Positions 18,719 through 27,275 of a stretch of DNA of 64,000 nucleotides are shown piece after piece; within the stretch, counting starts at the first letter, position 1; every line of letters begins with the position of its first letter. Source of the stretch: Clostridia bacterium (lineage in GTDB: Bacteria > Bacillota > Clostridia > Peptostreptococcales > Caminicellaceae); the NCBI GenBank assembly GCA_022361035.1, contig JAKSBP010000433.1:1-64000 (forward strand), given 5' to 3'. The translations under genes and the position numbers were made by a program. Below the pieces are notes generated by a model. It had not been told where the DNA came from. It made no database searches and saw only the letters and a list, made by a program, of their open reading frames with translations.

Positions 18719-19975
18719 CTAGGAATACTTTAAACGATATTTCTTAGGTGAGAGTTCAGTATATTTTTTAAAAACTTTACAAAAATAGCTTTGACTGTCA
18801 AAGCCTATTGAAATGGCTATGTTTAATATTGAGTCCTTTGTACTTACAAGTAAATATTTGCTTTCCTCTACACGGACTTTCTGCACATATTCACAGAAGG
18901 ATGTCCCCATTTCCTTTTTAAATAAAGTTGAAAAATATGTGGGGTTTAAGTGTACGTGGGTTGCAACATCATTAAGTTTAATTGGATTTCTAAAGTGCTT
19001 ATTTATATATATTATTGATTTCTTTACTATGTCTGTATTTTTAGTGGATGAGAGATTGACGGCATTTTCAGTATAATAATCTAAAACCTTCAGCATCCAA
19101 AAAGATACTTCCTCCAGATTATGGAGTTTATTTAAATCCTCAAATAATAAATAATTAAAAGCAAGCATGTCCTTCAAAGGTGCTCCACCCTCAATGGCAG
19201 CACGGGAAAGTAGAGAACACAATTCCATTGATCTTGCCTTTATAACTTCGATTTTTCCTCCTTCTTCTAGAAAGATGAGTGCCAATATGTCATTTAGAAT
19301 GACTCTAGCTTCTACAATATTACCACTTCTTACCTTTGCGAATAAATTCTTTTCCTTTTCATGAAGATCATTATTACTAAGGGCCATATCCTTATATATT
19401 TGAATCTGTTCGTTTATTTTGCATTGTTGAATCATTCGTTTTTTCTTTTCGTTTAATAGAACTTGATAGTTTTCTATTTCTTTTGAAGCTATCATGAATA
19501 GGATACTACCTAAATAATTTGTTCTTATGGGGTCGGTTATGGCAATAGATTCAAAGTAATTTGAAAGTCTTAATAAAGCTTGAGATGAATTAACTTTACT
19601 CAACAAATAGTCTTTATCAAACTTATTTTCCTCAGTATTCATTATTATTGGGCCAGCAATTAGTCCTCCTAAAAAGAAATCCTTATATATAAGGGGAGCA
19701 GAAATATGGACAAAATCTAGAGGACAATAGGAAAAGTAAGGTTCTCCTATATTGATTGCCATTTTACATGAAGTTAAATGTGCTTCCTTACAATCACAGG
19801 TTCTACCTATACATTTATTATAAAGTGAACAAAATTTATAGGAATCCCCATAGGATACTAAGTTATTACCATTTTTATCTATTGCCAGTATGCTAACTCC
19901 TGTTGACATATAATATGTTTTTAATAGTTCATCTAAATTCTTTATAATTATTTCTCCATTTTCATTAAAAATCAT
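18719..19975 (-). CDS. PocR-domain AraC-family transcriptional regulator
   Basis: A 418-residue regulator. Residues about 15-165 form a PocR-type sensory domain with a cysteine cluster (Cys49, 55, 60, 62, 70 and 84) that could bind a metal or a corrinoid-related ligand. A helical linker follows, then a C-terminal AraC DNA-binding domain (about 318-418) with two helix-turn-helix motifs and the FCKVFKKYTELSPKKYR signature. PocR controls corrinoid and propanediol genes in enterics, and PocR-domain proteins often lie next to corrinoid methyltransferase operons. It is divergent from the UroD-type methyltransferase operon starting at 20182 and is the obvious candidate to activate it. Confidence 0.88.
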   Translation of the reverse strand: MIFNENGEIIIKNLDELLKTYYMSTGVSILAIDKNGNNLVSYGDSYKFCSLYNKCIGRTCDCKEAHLTSCKMAINIGEPYFSYCPLDFVHISAPLIYKDFFLGGLIAGPIIMNTEENKFDKDYLLSKVNSSQALLRLSNYFESIAITDPIRTNYLGSILFMIASKEIENYQVLLNEKKKRMIQQCKINEQIQIYKDMALSNNDLHEKEKNLFAKVRSGNIVEARVILNDILALIFLEEGGKIEVIKARSMELCSLLSRAAIEGGAPLKDMLAFNYLLFEDLNKLHNLEEVSFWMLKVLDYYTENAVNLSSTKNTDIVKKSIIYINKHFRNPIKLNDVATHVHLNPTYFSTLFKKEMGTSFCEYVQKVRVEESKYLLVSTKDSILNIAISIGFDSQSYFCKVFKKYTELSPKKYRLKYS

Positions 19976-20104
19976 ACTATACCTCCAAATAATATAATGA
20001 TAAAAATTTTAAAATATATAGTTAATTTAATAATATTACAAAAAAATAACTTCTACAATAGAAATTCTCTGAAGATTCCAAAAATATTACAAAAAAAATG
20101 ATAA

Positions 20105-20144
20105 AGTCTCAAGACTCAGCCCCTATTTTAAGGTACTATATAAT
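20105..20144 (+). promoter_or_regulatory. Putative activator-dependent promoter of the UroD-fusion operon
   Basis: A TATAAT box lies at 20139-20144, 38 bp before the start codon, but no good -35 hexamer accompanies it. The short palindrome AGTCTCAAGACT (20105-20116) occupies the -35 side and could be the AraC-type activator site. The assignment is inferred from position. Confidence 0.4.
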
Positions 20145-20181
20145 AAATCTAAAATTGATAATAATTTAAGGGGGAAAGAAA

Positions 20182-21534
20182 ATGACAGGCAAAGAGCTTA
20201 TATTCAAAACATTGAGACATGAGGAAACCGACCGTATCCCTTGGATTCCATTTGCAGGGGTTCATGCAGGAAAACTTATAGGTGCAAGTGCAAAGGAAAT
20301 ATTAACCGATGCCGACAAGTTATATAATGGGCTTATTGAGGTAAATAAGCTATATAAGCCCGATGGCCAACCTGTATTATTTGACCTTCAAATCGAGGCA
20401 GAAGTCCTTGGTTGTGAACTAATGTGGGCTGAGGATGCACCACCAGCAGTAAGAACTCATCCCCTTTCTGAAACTAAGGAAGTACCGTGTACATGTATTT
20501 TACCTGAAAAAACCGATGGTAGAATTCCAATGTCCTTAGATGTAATGGAAAGAATGAAGGAGACAGTTGGAGATAGGACAGCACTTTATGGATTGACCTG
20601 TGGGCCCTTCACCCTTGCATCCCATCTCAGAGGTACCAATATATTTATGGATATGTTTGAAGATTCCGACTATGTAAAGAAACTTGTAAATTATGCAAAT
20701 GAAGTTAATAAAAAAATGGCTGAGTACTATATTGGAGCTGGTATGGACGTAATTGCCGTAGTTGACCCCCTTGTATCTCAAATTTCTCCATCACATTTTG
20801 AAGAATTTTTATCGGAGCCATATAGGGATTTATTTAATTTTATCAAGGAGAAGAAATCCTTTTCCTCCTTCTTTGTTTGTGGCGATGCCACAAGAAGTAT
20901 TGAAGTAATGTGTAAAACCAATCCTGACTCTATTTCGATAGATGAAAATGTAGATATGGTAGCTGCAAAGGAAATAACTGATAAGTATAATATTACCCTT
21001 GGTGGGAATATACCACTTACGACTGTTATGCTCCATGGTACTCAACAGGACAATATGAAGTATACAGTGGAGCTTATAGATAAATTAACCCATAAAAATC
21101 TAATCATTGCACCGGGGTGTGATATGCCCTACGATGTACCCGTGGAGAACACAATTGCTGTACAACAGGCTGTGAGTGAAACTGAAAAAGTTCGTGAAAT
21201 GGTAGCAAATTATGAAGCTGTAGAAGAATATATAGATGTTGATATACCGGATTATGACTCCTTAGAGAAGCCCTTGATAGAAGTATTCACCTTAGATTCA
21301 GCTACTTGTGCCGCATGTACATATATGATGGGTGCCGCCAATGATGCAAAGAATCATTTTTGTGATGAAATAGAAGTTGTTGAGTACAAATTTACTCTAA
21401 AGGAAAATATAGCAAGGGTTAAAAAAATGGGTGTTTCAAACCTGCCTAGTATCTATATAAATGGACAGTTAAAGTATTCTTCAATTATTCCAAGCAAGGA
21501 TGAGTTGTTTTCAGCTATTAAAGAGGTTATGTAG
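20182..21534 (+). CDS. UroD-family (MtaA/CmuA-like) methyltransferase fused to a thioredoxin-like domain
   Basis: Residues about 1-345 form a uroporphyrinogen-decarboxylase-fold methyltransferase of the MtaA/MtbA/CmuA type, which moves methyl groups between corrinoid proteins and an acceptor such as coenzyme M. In relatives zinc is held by His-x-Cys and a later Cys. Here the motif reads F231-V-C233-G, so the His is replaced by Phe, while Cys313 in APGCDMP is kept. Residues about 362-450 form a thioredoxin/glutaredoxin-like domain with C376-AA-C379 and a cis-proline-like NLPSIYING segment. The fusion suggests thiol redox chemistry coupled to methyl transfer, or use of the CxxC thiols in place of a small-molecule thiol. 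True uroporphyrinogen decarboxylase (HemE) is unlikely given the fusion and context. First gene of an operon with a CobW GTPase and a radical SAM enzyme. Confidence 0.82.
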   Translation: MTGKELIFKTLRHEETDRIPWIPFAGVHAGKLIGASAKEILTDADKLYNGLIEVNKLYKPDGQPVLFDLQIEAEVLGCELMWAEDAPPAVRTHPLSETKEVPCTCILPEKTDGRIPMSLDVMERMKETVGDRTALYGLTCGPFTLASHLRGTNIFMDMFEDSDYVKKLVNYANEVNKKMAEYYIGAGMDVIAVVDPLVSQISPSHFEEFLSEPYRDLFNFIKEKKSFSSFFVCGDATRSIEVMCKTNPDSISIDENVDMVAAKEITDKYNITLGGNIPLTTVMLHGTQQDNMKYTVELIDKLTHKNLIIAPGCDMPYDVPVENTIAVQQAVSETEKVREMVANYEAVEEYIDVDIPDYDSLEKPLIEVFTLDSATCAACTYMMGAANDAKNHFCDEIEVVEYKFTLKENIARVKKMGVSNLPSIYINGQLKYSSIIPSKDELFSAIKEVM

Positions 21535-21611
21535 CTATAATTCTGTAGTGTTAAAGGTGGAGGTTTTCTCCACCTTGGATATTATTTTAATGCTGAGTAG
21601 GAGAGAGTTAA

Positions 21612-22550
21612 ATGAAGGAAAAGGGTAAGAAAAAACTGTATTTAATAAGTGGATTTTTAGGAGCTGGAAAAACCACATTTATGCATAATTTAATTGATTT
21701 CTTTAAAGAGCAGAAAATTGCAGTTATTGTAAATGAGTTTGGAAAACAGGGTATGGACGGTATGTTACTAAAGGGAGATGGTATACTTCTTAAAGAAATT
21801 AGTAACGGTTCTATCTTTTGCAACTGTAGGTCTGATTCGTTTATAGATGCACTAGTGAGGATTGCAGAGTATCCTGTGGATAAAGTGCTGGTAGAAAGCT
21901 CCGGACTTTCAGACCCAACGGACATGGGAAAAATTATGTCAGTAGTTCAAAATCTAACGGAGAGCAGCTATGACTATAGGGGAACAATTGTCATTGCCGA
22001 TGCAACAAATATAGAGAAATTAGTAGCTACGGCACCGGCTGTAAAGCTTCAGATAGCAAGTAGTGATTTAGTCATAATCAACAAGATAGATCTAGTTAAT
22101 GAAGATAAAATAGAATCTGTAGAGAAAATCATAGGTGAAATAAATTATTTAGTAAAAATTGAAAGAACGAGCTTTGGTAGAATATCAGACCCTAATTGGA
22201 TAGAAAATTTACATAATAGAAATAGTTTGGCAGATATAAATATTACTAAGAAAAGAATTATAGGAACACAAAAACTACTTGTATCTATGGAGGGAAACCA
22301 TCGTAAAGAATCTTTAGAAAATTGGATAAAGGATTTTTCTGATACTTTTTATAGAATAAAGGGGTTTGTAATTATTGATAATAAATGGAGTTACATAAAT
22401 GGAACATCGAATCAGTTGGAGATATATGAAAGTAATATTATTCCCAAGGATTCTTCCATAGTAATTCTAGCAGCAGGAAATCAACCGGTAAAGACAAAAA
22501 TGCTCTCTAGCTGGAAAAAGTATTTTAATCGGGAGTTAATTTTATTGTAG
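21612..22550 (+). CDS. CobW/G3E-family GTPase (putative metallochaperone)
   Basis: A 312-residue G3E P-loop GTPase. Walker A is GFLGAGKTT (14-22), the NEFG switch region lies at 41-44, VESSGLSDP is the Walker B-like region and NKIDL (about 158) is the guanine-specificity motif. The usual metal-binding CxCC is present as C70-N-C72-R, so the third Cys is lost. A C-terminal CobW-C-like domain follows from about 215. Family members insert Zn, Co or Ni into client enzymes or help handle cobalamin. Its position between the zinc-type UroD-fold methyltransferase and a radical SAM enzyme suggests one of them is the client. Confidence 0.85.
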   Translation: MKEKGKKKLYLISGFLGAGKTTFMHNLIDFFKEQKIAVIVNEFGKQGMDGMLLKGDGILLKEISNGSIFCNCRSDSFIDALVRIAEYPVDKVLVESSGLSDPTDMGKIMSVVQNLTESSYDYRGTIVIADATNIEKLVATAPAVKLQIASSDLVIINKIDLVNEDKIESVEKIIGEINYLVKIERTSFGRISDPNWIENLHNRNSLADINITKKRIIGTQKLLVSMEGNHRKESLENWIKDFSDTFYRIKGFVIIDNKWSYINGTSNQLEIYESNIIPKDSSIVILAAGNQPVKTKMLSSWKKYFNRELILL

Positions 22551-22662
22551 GTTGTTTCTCCCAGTAGGTCGAATTTATAATTAGTAACCGGTATTCCATA
22601 TAGGTCTAAACCTGTAAATAGATGCTGGTTATTTTATAAGGAAAAATAGAAGGGTGAAAGCT

Positions 22663-23655
22663 ATGGATAGTAATAAAGTAAAGGACTCCCAGAGGGTTTC
22701 AGAAATATTAAATAAAGCTATTCTTGGAGAAAAAATAAATAGGGAAGAGGCAAAGCTGCTTTTAAATATAGATATACACTCTAAAGACATGTATAGGCTC
22801 CTATCATGTTCTAATGAGCTTTCTAGAAAGCAGTTTAATAATAGGGGAGAAATATATGCACAGATTGGAATAAATAACTCACTATGTTCAAAAAACTGTG
22901 ACTTTTGTGTCTTTGGAGAAAAACATAAGCTGATATTGGATAGTCTAGAATTGGACCGAGATGATATTTTAAAAAGGGGAAAGGATTTTTTAAAGGCAGA
23001 TGTAGAGGAAATATTTCTCATGGTAACAGCAGATTATGATTTTGAGAATTTTTTAGATATTGGGAGTAGGCTTAGGGAAGTAATACCAAAAAAGATGAAG
23101 CTCGTTGCTAATTTAGGAGATTTTGATATGTCCAGGGCTAGGGAGTTGGAAAAAGCAGGATTTACAGGGGCATATCATATATGTAGACTAGGAGAAGGTC
23201 AGTCGACTGAGATTTCAAAGGAGGAAAGGCTAGACACACTTTCTGCCATTAAAAATTCAAAGCTAGACTTATATTATTGTGTTGAACCCATTGGTCCTGA
23301 GCATACAATTGATGAAATAGTTGATGAAATCTTTAGAGGCTTAGAATATGATGTCTCTGTAATGGCAGTTATGAGAAGAATCCCTGTACCAAATACACCC
23401 CTTGAAAATAGAGGACAAATCAGTGAGCTGGAGCTTTCTAAGATTTGTGCAGTGACTCGTATCGCTTGTGGGGATTCAATAAGAGCTATGGGGGTTCATG
23501 AACCGAGTTTATTATCCCTAATGTCTGGAGCTAATCAAATTTATGCTGAGAAAGGATGTAATCCAAGGGATACAAGGGAAAATACATCTGAAGGAAGGGG
23601 ATTCTCAGTGGATAGGGCAAAGAGGTTTTTATGGGAGTGTGGCTGGAAGTATTAG
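22663..23655 (+). CDS. BioB/HydE/PylB-like radical SAM enzyme
   Basis: A 330-residue radical SAM protein with C75-x3-C79-x2-C82 (SLCSKNCDFCVF), preceded by the helical LLLNIDIHSKDMYRLL region typical of the BioB-HydE-PylB superfamily. The C-terminal GANQIYAEKGCNPRD segment also resembles the BioB barrel end. Known members insert sulfur, build the [FeFe]-hydrogenase ligand or rearrange lysine. No biotin, hydrogenase or pyrrolysine genes are nearby, so the substrate is unknown. The ATG at 22663 is used because GTG 22654 overlaps its own ribosome binding site. It ends the operon, and a 21-bp perfect hairpin follows. Confidence 0.82.
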   Translation: MDSNKVKDSQRVSEILNKAILGEKINREEAKLLLNIDIHSKDMYRLLSCSNELSRKQFNNRGEIYAQIGINNSLCSKNCDFCVFGEKHKLILDSLELDRDDILKRGKDFLKADVEEIFLMVTADYDFENFLDIGSRLREVIPKKMKLVANLGDFDMSRARELEKAGFTGAYHICRLGEGQSTEISKEERLDTLSAIKNSKLDLYYCVEPIGPEHTIDEIVDEIFRGLEYDVSVMAVMRRIPVPNTPLENRGQISELELSKICAVTRIACGDSIRAMGVHEPSLLSLMSGANQIYAEKGCNPRDTRENTSEGRGFSVDRAKRFLWECGWKY

Positions 23656-23674
23656 AATAAATATACTCTAAAAA

Positions 23675-23732
23675 TTTACCCATAAAACAAACTCGTTTTT
23701 ATGTATAAAAGCGAGTTTGTTTTATGGGTAAA
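23675..23732. terminator. Perfect 21-bp stem-loop after the radical SAM gene
   Basis: Bases 23675-23695 and 23712-23732 are exact complements around a 16-nt loop. The 3' arm carries TTTGTTTTA. It is a strong terminator for the upstream operon. Confidence 0.8.
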
Positions 23733-23864
23733 TACATATGCATAGTAGTTGAAATTTTTTTAAAAAAGATGTTGAAATTCGCTAAGTTGTCATGTTATAA
23801 TAAATTTGTGCTATAATATACAACGATGTATGATAATATAGAACATGATAAGGCGGGAATAGCT

Positions 23865-24632
23865 ATGGAAAAACAAAAAGTTAAAACTATACAGTCCGTT
23901 AGCAGAGCTATAGAAATATTGAGATGTTTTGATAATAATGAAGAATTGGGAGTAACGGAAATTAGTAAAATATTAGGTCTTCATAAAAGTACTGCCTTTG
24001 GTTTGATATCTACCCTTGAGTCATATCAGCTCTTGGAGAAAAATGGAGATACAGGGAAATATAGATTAGGAATTGAGCTTTTTAGGTTGGGAACAAAGGT
24101 AAATTCCAGCTTAAGAAGTGTTGCCATACCTTACTTAGAAACACTACTGAATAAATATGAAGAAACAGTAAATCTTGTGGTTAGGGACTATAACTTTGTT
24201 ACGTATTTAGAAAAAATTGAAAGTCCCCATTCCATGAGGATATGTACAAGGGTCGGGCAAAGGTTACCCCTATATTCTACGGCGGTTGGAAAGGTTATCC
24301 TTGCTAGCTTGTCAGACGAAGAGATAGAAGAAGTTATTGAAGCATCTGAAATAAAAAAATATACTCAAAACACCATCTGTAACAAAAGAGAGTTATTTGA
24401 GTACATTCATAGAGTTAGAAAAAATGGATATGCTGAGGATTTTGAAGAGTTAGAAGAAGGTCTGACCTGTGTTGCAGCACCAATAATAAATCATACAGGA
24501 AAGGCAATAGCGGCAATAAGTGTATCTGGACCTACTTCTAGAATGAATGATGAGTTCCGTCAAAGGATAATTGAGACCCTTATTGAGGCTACAAAGGAGA
24601 TATCTAAGAAATTGGGATATTTTAATATTTAA
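23865..24632 (+). CDS. IclR-family transcriptional regulator
   Basis: A 255-residue regulator with an N-terminal winged helix (about 8-65; SVSRAIEILRCFDNNEELGVTEI and the LGLHKSTAFGLISTLE recognition helix, in two separate stretches) and a C-terminal IclR effector-binding GAF-like domain containing the LTCVAAPI motif. The start at 23865 has AAGGCGGG at the right distance and is preferred to ATG 23826. It lies just before an aminotransferase-panB pair that it may control. A CAGTTGCA inverted repeat at 24779-24800 is a candidate operator. Confidence 0.9.
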   Translation: MEKQKVKTIQSVSRAIEILRCFDNNEELGVTEISKILGLHKSTAFGLISTLESYQLLEKNGDTGKYRLGIELFRLGTKVNSSLRSVAIPYLETLLNKYEETVNLVVRDYNFVTYLEKIESPHSMRICTRVGQRLPLYSTAVGKVILASLSDEEIEEVIEASEIKKYTQNTICNKRELFEYIHRVRKNGYAEDFEELEEGLTCVAAPIINHTGKAIAAISVSGPTSRMNDEFRQRIIETLIEATKEISKKLGYFNI

Positions 24633-24778
24633 AGATAATAGTTTTTGGACTTTAACAAATTTTTTCAAGGAAAACAATAGAAACTTCTATATATTTTTTC
24701 TTTTAAAATATTGAATTATAAAAGCAAATATCCATAGAAGTAGGCTGTAACTAGCATAAATAATTTAAGTTTTTTCAC

Positions 24779-24800
24779 CAGTTGCATACTTTTGCAACTG
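24779..24800. promoter_or_regulatory. Candidate operator upstream of the aminotransferase-panB pair
   Basis: CAGTTGCA and TGCAACTG form a perfect 8-bp inverted repeat with a 6-nt spacer, 37 bp before the start codon. Its position next to an IclR gene makes it a candidate regulator site; it could instead be a leader hairpin. Confidence 0.4.
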
Positions 24801-24836
24801 ATTACGATACGCTATTTAAAGAAGGGGGAGTTAGCA

Positions 24837-26015
24837 ATGGATAAATCTTTATTGGCAAAACAAATGAATAATTTAAAAAGTGAATCAGCATTTCAGGTAC
24901 TTGCTAAAGCAAAAAAGCTCGAGGCAGATGGGAAAAACGTTATCCACTTTGAAATTGGAGAACCAGACTTTGATACCCCGAGTAATATTGTTGAGGCAGG
25001 GAAAAGGGCGTTGGATGAAAAGTATACCCACTATACTGCCGCCCAAGGCATGCTTCCATTTAGAGAAGCTATCGTTGATTATGCTAAAAAATATAAGAAC
25101 ATCAGTACAAATCCTGAGGAAGTAGTTGTTGTACCTGGTGCTAAACCTATTATGTACTTTACAGTTACAGCCCTAATCAATCCAGGAGATGAGGTCATTT
25201 GTCCAAATCCTTCGTTTCCTATTTATGAATCATTAATTAGATTTGTAGGTGGAGTTCCCATCCCTTTACATATTAAAGAGGAAAATGAATTTAGACTGGA
25301 TGTTGAAGAATTGAAGTCAAAGATTACTTCAAAAACTAAGTTGCTAATTATAAATTCTCCAGCAAATCCAACGGGTGGGATTCTTACAGAAGAGGATATT
25401 GAAGGAATTGCAGATGCTGTCAGAGGAAAAAATATTTTTGTATTATCCGACGAAATTTACGACCGAATTGTATATGAAGGTTCAGCAAAATCAATTGCAA
25501 CCATGCCAGGGATGAAGGATTGGACTATTGTACTTGACGGTTTTTCTAAAACCTATGCAATGACAGGGTGGAGATTAGGCTATGGTATTATGAATAAAGA
25601 GTTAGCCCATCATATTACTAAACTAATTATAAATTCTAATTCATGTACGGCAGCATTTACTCAGATGGCAGGAATTGAAGCATTAAAAGGTCCACAGGAT
25701 GAGGTGCTCAGGATGATTGATGAATTTAAAAGAAGAAGAGAAATTATTGTAGATGGTTTGAATTCTATAAAGGGTATAACCTGTAAAAAATCTCCTGGAG
25801 CTTTCTATGCCTTTGCTAACATAACCGGTACTGGGATGAAAAGCTCTGAAATGGCCGATTATTTGCTGGAGCATGCAGGTGTAGCAGTTCTTAGCGGATC
25901 GTCCTTTGGCTCCTTTGGAGAAGGGTATATTAGACTTTCCTATGCAACATCTTTGGAAAATATTAATAGAGGTCTTGAACGTATCAATGATGCTGTTGAA
26001 AAATTATTAAAATAA
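24837..26015 (+). CDS. Class I/II PLP-dependent aminotransferase
   Basis: A 392-residue fold-type I aminotransferase of the aspartate/aromatic (AspC-like) group. Visible are EIGEPDFDTP at the N terminus, NSPANPTGG, the Asp/Tyr pair in SDEIYDRIVYEG, the PLP lysine in DGFSKTYAMTGWRLGYG, and the substrate-carboxylate Arg in RLSYATS. The start at 24837 follows GGGGGAG and is preferred to ATG 24792. It is cotranscribed with panB 35 bp downstream. It might interconvert valine and 2-ketoisovalerate, which PanB uses, but the substrate class cannot be fixed from sequence. Confidence 0.92.
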   Translation: MDKSLLAKQMNNLKSESAFQVLAKAKKLEADGKNVIHFEIGEPDFDTPSNIVEAGKRALDEKYTHYTAAQGMLPFREAIVDYAKKYKNISTNPEEVVVVPGAKPIMYFTVTALINPGDEVICPNPSFPIYESLIRFVGGVPIPLHIKEENEFRLDVEELKSKITSKTKLLIINSPANPTGGILTEEDIEGIADAVRGKNIFVLSDEIYDRIVYEGSAKSIATMPGMKDWTIVLDGFSKTYAMTGWRLGYGIMNKELAHHITKLIINSNSCTAAFTQMAGIEALKGPQDEVLRMIDEFKRRREIIVDGLNSIKGITCKKSPGAFYAFANITGTGMKSSEMADYLLEHAGVAVLSGSSFGSFGEGYIRLSYATSLENINRGLERINDAVEKLLK

Positions 26016-26050
26016 AAACCATAAATATAAAATAAAGGAGATGAATTTAA

Positions 26051-26902
26051 GTGGCTAAAAAGAAAAGTATTTTAGATCTTATGAAAATGAAAAAAAGTGG
26101 TGAAAAAGTAGCTTGGATTACTGCCTACGATTTTCCCATGGCATCCTTTGCTGAACAAGCAGGTATGGATATGATTTTAGTAGGGGATTCTTTAGGAATG
26201 GTTGTTTTAGGTTATCAAGGGACTGTTCCTGTTACTATGGATGACTGTATCTCCCATTGTCAAGCTGTAAGAAGAGGTGCACCAAATACATTTATTGTAG
26301 GAGATATGCCCTTTGGTTCATATCAAACCTCTGATGAAGAGGCTGTTAAGAATGCTTGTCGTTTCCTTAAGGAAGCAGATGTAGACTCCATTAAATTAGA
26401 AGGTGGAAGAAGGATATTAAGTAAAATAAAGGCAATCAGTGATGCTGGTATAGTTGTAATTGGACATATTGGTCTAACGCCTCAAAGCTCAGGACAGCTT
26501 GGTGGTTTTAAGGCTCAAGGTAGAGATGTTGATAGTGCCAGAGAATTAATCAAAGATGCAATTGCAATTCAAGAAGCAGGGGCAAGGGCATTATTAGTAG
26601 AAGCCATACCACCAGAATTAACAGAATACATTTCTAATAAGTTAGAAATTCCTGTATATTCAATTGGAGCTGGATTGCCCTGTGATGGACAATTAATTAT
26701 TTGTGGAGATATGCTGGGAATGTTCCAAGCCTTTACTCCTAAATTTGTAAAGAAATATGCCAAGGTAGCAGAGGTAATAACGAAGGCCTTTGAGGAATAT
26801 AGGGAAGATGTTAAGGGAGAGAAGTTCCCAGAAGATAAACATGTGTACCATATAAAGGATAGTATGGAAGACTTTGAAAAGCTGTTTAAGGAATTTGAAT
26901 AA
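26051..26902 (+). CDS. panB: 3-methyl-2-oxobutanoate hydroxymethyltransferase
   Basis: PanB adds a hydroxymethyl group from 5,10-methylene-THF to 2-ketoisovalerate to give ketopantoate. The 283-residue protein has the family motifs ITAYDFPMA, VGDSLGMV (Mg-binding Asp), GDMPFGSYQ, KLEGG and GHIGLTPQ, and the catalytic Glu in LVEAIP. It starts at GTG with AAAGGAGATG upstream. panC and panD are absent, which is unusual for this gene. The neighbours instead are an aminotransferase and THF C1 genes. It may still be the cell's ordinary PanB encoded apart from panCD. Confidence 0.93.
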   Translation: MAKKKSILDLMKMKKSGEKVAWITAYDFPMASFAEQAGMDMILVGDSLGMVVLGYQGTVPVTMDDCISHCQAVRRGAPNTFIVGDMPFGSYQTSDEEAVKNACRFLKEADVDSIKLEGGRRILSKIKAISDAGIVVIGHIGLTPQSSGQLGGFKAQGRDVDSARELIKDAIAIQEAGARALLVEAIPPELTEYISNKLEIPVYSIGAGLPCDGQLIICGDMLGMFQAFTPKFVKKYAKVAEVITKAFEEYREDVKGEKFPEDKHVYHIKDSMEDFEKLFKEFE

Positions 26903-27275
26903 TAGATAAAAAAATAGAAATATAATGGAAAGGCCTTTCCTTTCCATTATATTTCTCGTAAAGATATATAAACCTATAAACATGATACCAAAAACTGAAT
27001 AAAAAAGCAATTAATAATAATTAGGCCAATTGCATAATTATCTTTGAAAGAAGCTAATCACTACCCATAGTTTCAAAAGCTATATCATATTTATCATATA
27101 ATTCTGTCAAGTCATGATTATGCAATATCCTCAGCAACCTTATAAATAATATATCGTTAAACTTCGGTTACTCATAAAGAAATTAATCTAAATCATTGTT
27201 TTTTTTCTTAAATCCATATATAAGTTAGTGTATAATAGAAAAATGTAGGCAAATTATATTTTAGGAGGAGTTGAA
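26903..27275. other. Intergenic region between panB and fhs
   Basis: It holds the panB terminator (26917-26955) and a TATAAT at 27231-27236 without a clear -35. On the minus strand a roughly 33-codon stop-free stretch (about 27166 down to 27061) ends in a coding-like segment, but it has no start codon and may be a gene relic. Confidence 0.45.
26917..26955 (+). terminator. Terminator after panB
   Basis: A perfect 17-bp stem (26917-26933 with 26939-26955) around a 5-nt loop. The 3' arm contains TATATTTC. Confidence 0.75.

Noticed and set aside
20182-21225. Genuine uroporphyrinogen decarboxylase (HemE)
   Set aside because: It is fused to a thioredoxin-like domain and set in a PocR/CobW context, with MtaA-type cysteines and no other haem genes.
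27061-27166. Minus-strand coding-like tail between panB and fhs
   Set aside because: It has no start codon and only about 33 codons in frame, so it is mentioned only in the intergenic entry.
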